From an uncultured Clostridia bacterium (GTDB lineage Bacteria; Bacillota; Clostridia; Lachnospirales; Anaerotignaceae), in NCBI GenBank assembly GCA_947036475.1, contig CAMQRG010000077.1:1-8619 (forward strand): a DNA stretch of 8,619 nucleotides, written 5' to 3'. Positions 5,201 through 8,619 of the stretch are shown here, one piece after another; position 1 is the stretch's first letter; each line of letters starts with the position of its first letter. A program made the position numbers and the translations under genes. The notes below the pieces were generated by a model that saw nothing but the letters and a program-made list of their open reading frames with translations, was not told the origin of the DNA and ran no database searches.

Positions 5201-6584
5201 AGAAAAGCACTACGCGCTGGACGTGCTCAGGGACGCCGGCGAAAAAGCGGCGGTTTCTGTTTCCGAGATGGCGTCCCTGCGCGAAAAACTGGACGCGTAC
5301 ATAGAGAAGGACAGGAAACGCGCGAAAAATATCCACACCGCATTAAAGAAACAGAAAGCGGAGCTGGTGAGCAGCTTATCCGAAATGCCCCTCCCCCTTT
5401 TGGAGGCGGGCATGGAGGAACTTTCCGCATACGCTTTGAAGCTCATTTCGTCTGTAAAAGCATTCCAGGTCATGACGCCGGATTACTCCAAGCTGGAGGG
5501 CGCTGTCAAAAACCTTATTTCACAGCTTCCCTGCAATAACAGCACCGTCAGCGCCGCCGTCATCGGCAGGCTGATGAACCGCGTCAAGATGGGCTATTAC
5601 CCTACGGACCTGGAGCATCTTGCGCATATCAGGCGGGCGGTTTCCTTCCCGCAAGGGATCACGGCGAACCTGCTTGACCCCTGCTGCGGGCGGGGGCTTG
5701 CCCTTGCCGCGCTGGGCGAGGGCGCGGACTGCGCGACATACGGCGTGGAGATAGACGAGGGCCGCGCGGAGGACGCGCTTTCGCGGCTCACGCGCGTCGG
5801 CTTCGGCAGTTACTTCCATTCGCACGTCAGCTGCGGCGCGTTCCATGCCATGCTGCTGAACCCGCCTTATTTGTCCATGCTCTCGGAGCATGGCGGGCGG
5901 TACCGCGGCGAGAAAAAATTCCTTGCCGAAGCCTTCCCGCACCTGATGGCGGGTGGCCTGCTCATTTACATCATTCCGTATTACCGGCTGACGCAGGACG
6001 TTTGCAGAGTCCTCTGCGAAAACTTCCGCGACATTACCGTATGGAAGTTCTATGGGGAGGAGTTTGCGCGTTTCCGCCAGATCGCGGTGATGGGGGTACG
6101 CAAGGAGCGTGAGAAATGCGGCGGCGCCGACGGGCAGCTTGCCGCGCTCGCGTATGACATGGATTTCGTCCCGGCGCTTTCCGAAATACCGGACGGGCGG
6201 TACGCCCTGCCGGAACAGAAAAAAACGGTAAGCGTGTTCAAGGGGGCGAAATTCAACAAGGCAGAGCTTGCCGCGCAGCTTGCGGCCTCGCAGGGCTTTG
6301 CAAGGCTGTTCGAGAAAAACAGCATAGACGCGATGGAAAAGCGCCCGCTTTTGCCGCTCGGCATCGGGCAGATTGGGCTGGTCGGCGGTTCCGGGCTTAT
6401 CAACGGGCTTGTGGACTGCGGCGTGCCGCATATCATAAAGGGGCGCATCGTGAAGGAAACGAGGATACGGCAGGAGGTTGGCCTGAACGCCGCGGGGGAA
6501 AGCGTGACAACCATCTATGAAACGAACGTAAACAAGATGGTTTTCAATGTGCTGACGCCGGAGGGCTTCCGGTCGCTGTCGTGA
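5190..6584 (+). CDS. DUF6094-like NPPY-type DNA methyltransferase, 464 aa
   Basis: The GTG at 5190 is chosen because GGAAGGGGG (5172-5180) lies 9 nt upstream; the ATG at 5076 lies deep in the previous gene and would add 38 residues with no homologous look. Residues about 20-75 are probably coiled coil. MGYYPTDLEHLAHIRR precedes the S-adenosylmethionine-binding motif DPCCGRG (163-169), the acidic strand YGVEIDEGRAEDA follows, and N224-P225-P226-Y227 is the catalytic motif of N6-adenine (or N4-cytosine) methyltransferases. The C-terminal 200 residues may recognise DNA. The arrangement fits the DUF6094 group found in mobile elements. No restriction endonuclease is adjacent, so it may be an orphan that protects the element's DNA from host restriction, or part of the conjugation-like cassette. 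Confidence 0.88.
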   Translation: MPHEEKHYALDVLRDAGEKAAVSVSEMASLREKLDAYIEKDRKRAKNIHTALKKQKAELVSSLSEMPLPLLEAGMEELSAYALKLISSVKAFQVMTPDYSKLEGAVKNLISQLPCNNSTVSAAVIGRLMNRVKMGYYPTDLEHLAHIRRAVSFPQGITANLLDPCCGRGLALAALGEGADCATYGVEIDEGRAEDALSRLTRVGFGSYFHSHVSCGAFHAMLLNPPYLSMLSEHGGRYRGEKKFLAEAFPHLMAGGLLIYIIPYYRLTQDVCRVLCENFRDITVWKFYGEEFARFRQIAVMGVRKEREKCGGADGQLAALAYDMDFVPALSEIPDGRYALPEQKKTVSVFKGAKFNKAELAAQLAASQGFARLFEKNSIDAMEKRPLLPLGIGQIGLVGGSGLINGLVDCGVPHIIKGRIVKETRIRQEVGLNAAGESVTTIYETNVNKMVFNVLTPEGFRSLS

Positions 6585-6613
6585 AACAGGCTTGCCTGAA
6601 AGGAGGGAACCAT

Positions 6614-6907
6614 TTGAAAATCAATCTGGACAGGCTGCGGAAGGAGCTGGGGAACGCCCCGGCGTATGTGCTGCCGGAAAAAGGGGACGGGTACCTCTAT
6701 GCGTATGAAAGGCTGTACCGCCCCTTTATGCAGGGCAGGGAAATATCACTGGGCGCGCTGGATTTCGAGGCGTTTTCCTCGGAGGACGTGCTGGATCTGA
6801 GCGTGGATTACCATGGCCGGTTTTTCAGCGATCTGGCCCAGCTCGACAGCATAAAGTGGGCGCTGCGGAAAACGGCGCCGCTCCCGGCTGCCGTCCCGTT
6901 CCTGTAA
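6614..6907 (+). CDS. Unknown small protein with TTG start, 97 aa
   Basis: The start is inferred as TTG at 6614: AAAGGAGGG (6599-6607) stands 6 nt upstream, and the protein then begins MKINLDRLRKELG. An in-frame GTG at 6581 overlaps the methyltransferase stop but would make the ribosome binding site part of the coding region. The product is amphipathic and soluble, with a central AYERLYRPFMQGREISLGAL and an acidic stretch DFEAFSSEDVLDLSVD. No recognised family. The 29-nt gap to the methyltransferase and 12-nt gap to the next gene place it inside the operon. The non-ATG start despite a strong Shine-Dalgarno may lower its yield. Confidence 0.75.
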   Translation: MKINLDRLRKELGNAPAYVLPEKGDGYLYAYERLYRPFMQGREISLGALDFEAFSSEDVLDLSVDYHGRFFSDLAQLDSIKWALRKTAPLPAAVPFL

Positions 6908-6919
6908 GGCGGTGGGACG

Positions 6920-7477
6920 ATGAATTTTGAGGAGTTTTTGAACATCATATACCTGCTGAAACTGTTGTATGAGGTGGAACCCAAGGTGTTCCGGAAAACG
7001 GTGGATCTGGGCGATATGTGCTTTGAGCAGGACGATGGCTATTACTATGACAGCCTGTATGAAATGGCGCTGGAAATTTCGGACAGCCTGTTCGCGTATG
7101 CATGGAGTGAATACTACGACCGGCGGGGCATGAGCATCACGGTTTTTTCCGACCCGCTGATAGAGGAGTATTACCGGCTTGCCGGGGAATACGGCAAAGC
7201 AAAGGGCATCGCGGAGGCGGACAACCTCTACTTCACACAGGCAGAGGAGGAAATGCGCCGGAACTTCAATTTTTCCTATTCCATGGACTGGCTGCTGAAA
7301 GGATACGCGGAGCCCAAACGGCCGTACCAGAGCCGTTTTGCCCTGTTTATCTATGAGGACGGGTATGTGGATATCTGCGGCGTGACCGTCGGGCTGGTGC
7401 GGACATACCAGTTTTTCAGGGAGAACGTGCAGGAAATGAGGGAGATGCTTTCGAGGAAGGAGGAAACCGCGGCATGA
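6920..7477 (+). CDS. Unknown acidic protein, 185 aa
   Basis: Not recognised. It starts at ATG 6920 with a weak purine-rich site (AAGGCGGTGG, 6906-6915), unusual in this operon, so it may depend on translation of the gene before it. The product is rich in Asp, Glu, Tyr and Phe (for example CFEQDDGYYYDSLYEMALEI at about 36-55 and IEEYYRLAGEY), looks largely helical and has no membrane segment. The C-terminal part (RFALFIYEDGYVDICGVTVG) looks like a beta sheet. The stop overlaps the start of the E2-like gene by 4 nt (ATGA), implying translational coupling and perhaps a complex with it. Confidence 0.8.
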   Translation: MNFEEFLNIIYLLKLLYEVEPKVFRKTVDLGDMCFEQDDGYYYDSLYEMALEISDSLFAYAWSEYYDRRGMSITVFSDPLIEEYYRLAGEYGKAKGIAEADNLYFTQAEEEMRRNFNFSYSMDWLLKGYAEPKRPYQSRFALFIYEDGYVDICGVTVGLVRTYQFFRENVQEMREMLSRKEETAA

Positions 7478-8130
7478 GCGAGCTGGTGCTGAGGATTGGC
7501 GATGATGAAAGGATAGCGGTTGAGGAAACGGAAAACGGCGTGAAGCAGGTCAAGTTTATCAGGCTGGAAGAGCTGGGGCAGTGTATCCGCAGGAGCGCAG
7601 AAATCAGGAGTTCAAGCGGGATACTGCCGGGCGGCTGTGTTTCATACAGCGAATGCGAGAACGGGGAAAGGCAGGTCTGCCTGCTGTTCCCGGCGGAACG
7701 GGCGGAGGTCAGCTATTACAGGACGGTATACGCGGATTTCCCGCTGCCGCGGCTGGTGTTCGGGTTCCATCTGACAGGGGACGGGCGGATACGCGGCGTC
7801 AGGCTGGGCGTTGTGGAAAACAGCGCGCTGCTGAAGCCGGGGTTACAGATGTACCGGTACCCGTTTTCCAATGTCAATGGGTTTGCGCTGTGCACGGGGA
7901 ATAATGCCATGCCGCGGTGCAAGAGCCTGCATATGCTGGCGGGCGTCCAGCATTTTATTATGGCGATGCCGAACAATGACGATTATTTCCGGCCGGAGAA
8001 TAACCGGAAACGGCTTGGGCTGCGGGATTTGTTCGAGCATTTGAAGGACAAGGAGCCGGCGTATTACTACTCGGACATACTTGTGCCGATGACCGGCGCA
8101 ACGCTGAAGGATTTTATTGAATGGAGATAA
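7474..8130 (+). CDS. Prok-E2_D / PRTRC system protein B-like E2-fold protein, 218 aa
   Basis: The C-terminal half matches what I know of the Prok-E2 family D/PRTRC-B proteins. Residues about 88-115 (FPLPRLVFGFHLTGDGRIRG) give the paired strands, 126-147 (YRYPFSNVN, FALCTGNNAMP) the signature 'Y..PF.NV....(V/L)C.GN...P', and about 159-172 (QHFIMAMPNNDDYF) the element following it. C140 is the candidate thiol-accepting residue of an E2-like fold. This family accompanies ThiF/E1 and JAB genes, as here. The N-terminal 85 residues are beta-rich and less clear. AAGGAGG lies 10 nt before the ATG, which overlaps the previous stop. The stop codon TAA abuts the second hairpin element. Whether C140 really transfers a modifier is untested. 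Confidence 0.8.
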   Translation: MSELVLRIGDDERIAVEETENGVKQVKFIRLEELGQCIRRSAEIRSSSGILPGGCVSYSECENGERQVCLLFPAERAEVSYYRTVYADFPLPRLVFGFHLTGDGRIRGVRLGVVENSALLKPGLQMYRYPFSNVNGFALCTGNNAMPRCKSLHMLAGVQHFIMAMPNNDDYFRPENNRKRLGLRDLFEHLKDKEPAYYYSDILVPMTGATLKDFIEWR

Positions 8131-8335
8131 AGACCTTGGGGACGCCGTCCCCTCTGGCACCCTGCTATGCAGGGCGGGCAAAGCCCGTTTTTGCCACAGG
8201 CAAAAATGCCTGACCCCTGCAAGGGGCGCGCTCCTTGACCCTTTTTCCGCCGCATAAAATGCGGCGGGATATAAAGTTTAGGGTCAAGCCCTTTTCAAAG
8301 GGCTTGCGGGGTATGGGGCAGAGCCCCAAGGTCTT
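8130..8335. repeat. Hairpin-rich MITE-like element, copy 2 (inverted relative to copy 1)
   Basis: The 206-bp element runs from AAGACCTTGGGG (8130-8141) to CCCCAAGGTCTT (8324-8335), perfect 12-bp terminal inverted repeats. Internal hairpins include GGGGAC/GTCCCC (8138-8152), CCCTGC/GCAGGG, GGGC/GCCC (8175-8185), TTTTTGCC/GGCAAAAA, CCCCT/AGGGG, CCGCCGCAT/ATGCGGCGG (8249-8269) and CAAGCCCTTT/AAAGGGCTTG (8285-8306). Read against the reverse complement of 3462-3615, the right half aligns in order (CCTTGACCCTTT, CCGC..GCGG, AAAGTTT, GGGTCAAGCCC, AAGGTCTT); the left half holds about 50 extra bases. It fills the whole gap between the E2-like stop and the ribosome binding site of the next gene. No transposase is seen. 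Confidence 0.8.
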
Positions 8336-8351
8336 AAAAGGAGGTATAAAA

Positions 8352-8619
8352 ATGGGAAAGCAGCAAAACGAGAAACTGGAGGAGATTACGGCACGATTGG
8401 AGCAGGGCATTCTGGAACTGTTCGACAGCGAACGCTACCGGGAATACCTGTGGGTTATGAGCAAATTCCATGATTACAGCTTGAGAAACACCATTCTGAT
8501 CGCTATACAGAAACCGGACGCCGCATATGTCGCGGGCTATTTATCCTATTTCTCGGATAAGAAACCATATCCTTGTTTTATAGTTATCTTCCTTAATCGT
8601 TGTTTTTTCTATAAATCCA
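8352..8619 (+). CDS. ArdC-like N-terminal (ssDNA-binding) domain gene, apparently interrupted at about 8541 and cut by the window edge
   Basis: AAAAGGAGG (8336-8344) lies 7 nt before the ATG. Residues 1-63 carry the ArdC N-terminal pattern: a helical start (EEITARLEQGILELFDSERY) and then MSKFHDYSLRNTILIAIQKP and YVAGY. In the family this runs on to a 'W...F.R.V.KGE.GI' motif. Here residues 64-89 read LSYFSDKKPYPCFIVIFLNR and further aromatic residues, unlike ArdC. The break at 8541 coincides with AT-rich DNA and an inverted repeat. ArdC-type proteins are anti-restriction or single-strand DNA-binding factors of conjugative elements. The frame stays open to the edge, so I cannot say whether the gene is truly dead. 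Confidence 0.7.
   Translation, partial: MGKQQNEKLEEITARLEQGILELFDSERYREYLWVMSKFHDYSLRNTILIAIQKPDAAYVAGYLSYFSDKKPYPCFIVIFLNRCFFYKS
8541..8619. other. AT-rich segment, possible end of an inserted element
   Basis: By my count 22 of 79 bases are G or C, in sharp contrast to the preceding genes. It opens with TTATCC (8541-8546) and GGATAA (8555-8560), a 6-bp inverted repeat. On the minus strand a 25-codon frame (…NYKTRIWFLIREIG) is open from the edge to a TAA at 8543-8541, so a minus-strand gene could end exactly at the break. Too short to identify. Confidence 0.35.

Noticed and set aside
5520..6431. Long minus-strand reading frame (303 codons) opposite the methyltransferase
   Set aside because: Arginine-rich shadow of the methyltransferase frame, without a ribosome binding site or domain.
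1..8619. tRNA or rRNA genes
   Set aside because: No cloverleaf with a GGTTCRANNC-type T arm and no rRNA-like conserved segments were found on either strand by eye.

Overview
The window looks like part of an integrative and conjugative (or otherwise mobile) element from a Clostridia-class Firmicute, probably a gut Lachnospiraceae or Oscillospiraceae relative. I infer this from very strong AGGAGG Shine-Dalgarno sites 5-8 nt before most starts, tight co-directional packing on the + strand, moderately high GC in the core genes against AT-rich edges, and the gene content (ThiF/E1, JAB, Prok-E2_D/PRTRC-B-like protein, DUF6094-type methyltransferase, ArdC-like N-terminus, toxin-antitoxin cargo). No database search was possible, so family names rest on motifs read by eye.

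Layout: 1-80 is the tail of an unrelated gene, closed by a strong intrinsic terminator (91-134). A promoter and about 180-nt leader (300-528) feed a two-gene unit: a sigma-70 region-2-like protein (529-894) and a 71-aa protein (907-1122). A separately promoted AbrB/PIN toxin-antitoxin pair follows (1249-1906). A second promoter and leader (1941-2203), clearly related to the first, then drives the main operon. Both leaders share promoter boxes, a conserved 5' RNA segment, a small hairpin and an intrinsic terminator lying immediately before the first gene's ribosome binding site. That is the architecture of an attenuation or antitermination control element.

The main operon encodes a JAB/MPN metalloprotease-like protein with a complete JAMM motif (2204-3517), a ThiF/E1-like protein (3642-4391), two unknown proteins (4410-4751, 4754-5200), an NPPY-type DNA methyltransferase (5190-6584), two more unknown proteins (6614-6907, 6920-7477) and a Prok-E2_D/PRTRC-B-like protein (7474-8130). 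Together E1-like, E2-like and JAB proteins form a ubiquitin-like conjugation cassette of the PRTRC type. No ubiquitin-like modifier is obvious.

The block from ThiF to the E2-like gene is bracketed by two hairpin-rich elements (3462-3615 and 8130-8335). They share AAGACCTTG/CAAGGTCTT termini and are inverted copies of one another. The first supplies the last 18 codons and stop of the JAB gene. After the second, an ArdC-like gene starts at 8352 but loses family resemblance at about 8541, where the DNA becomes AT-rich and an inverted repeat begins. This suggests another insertion or rearrangement junction.
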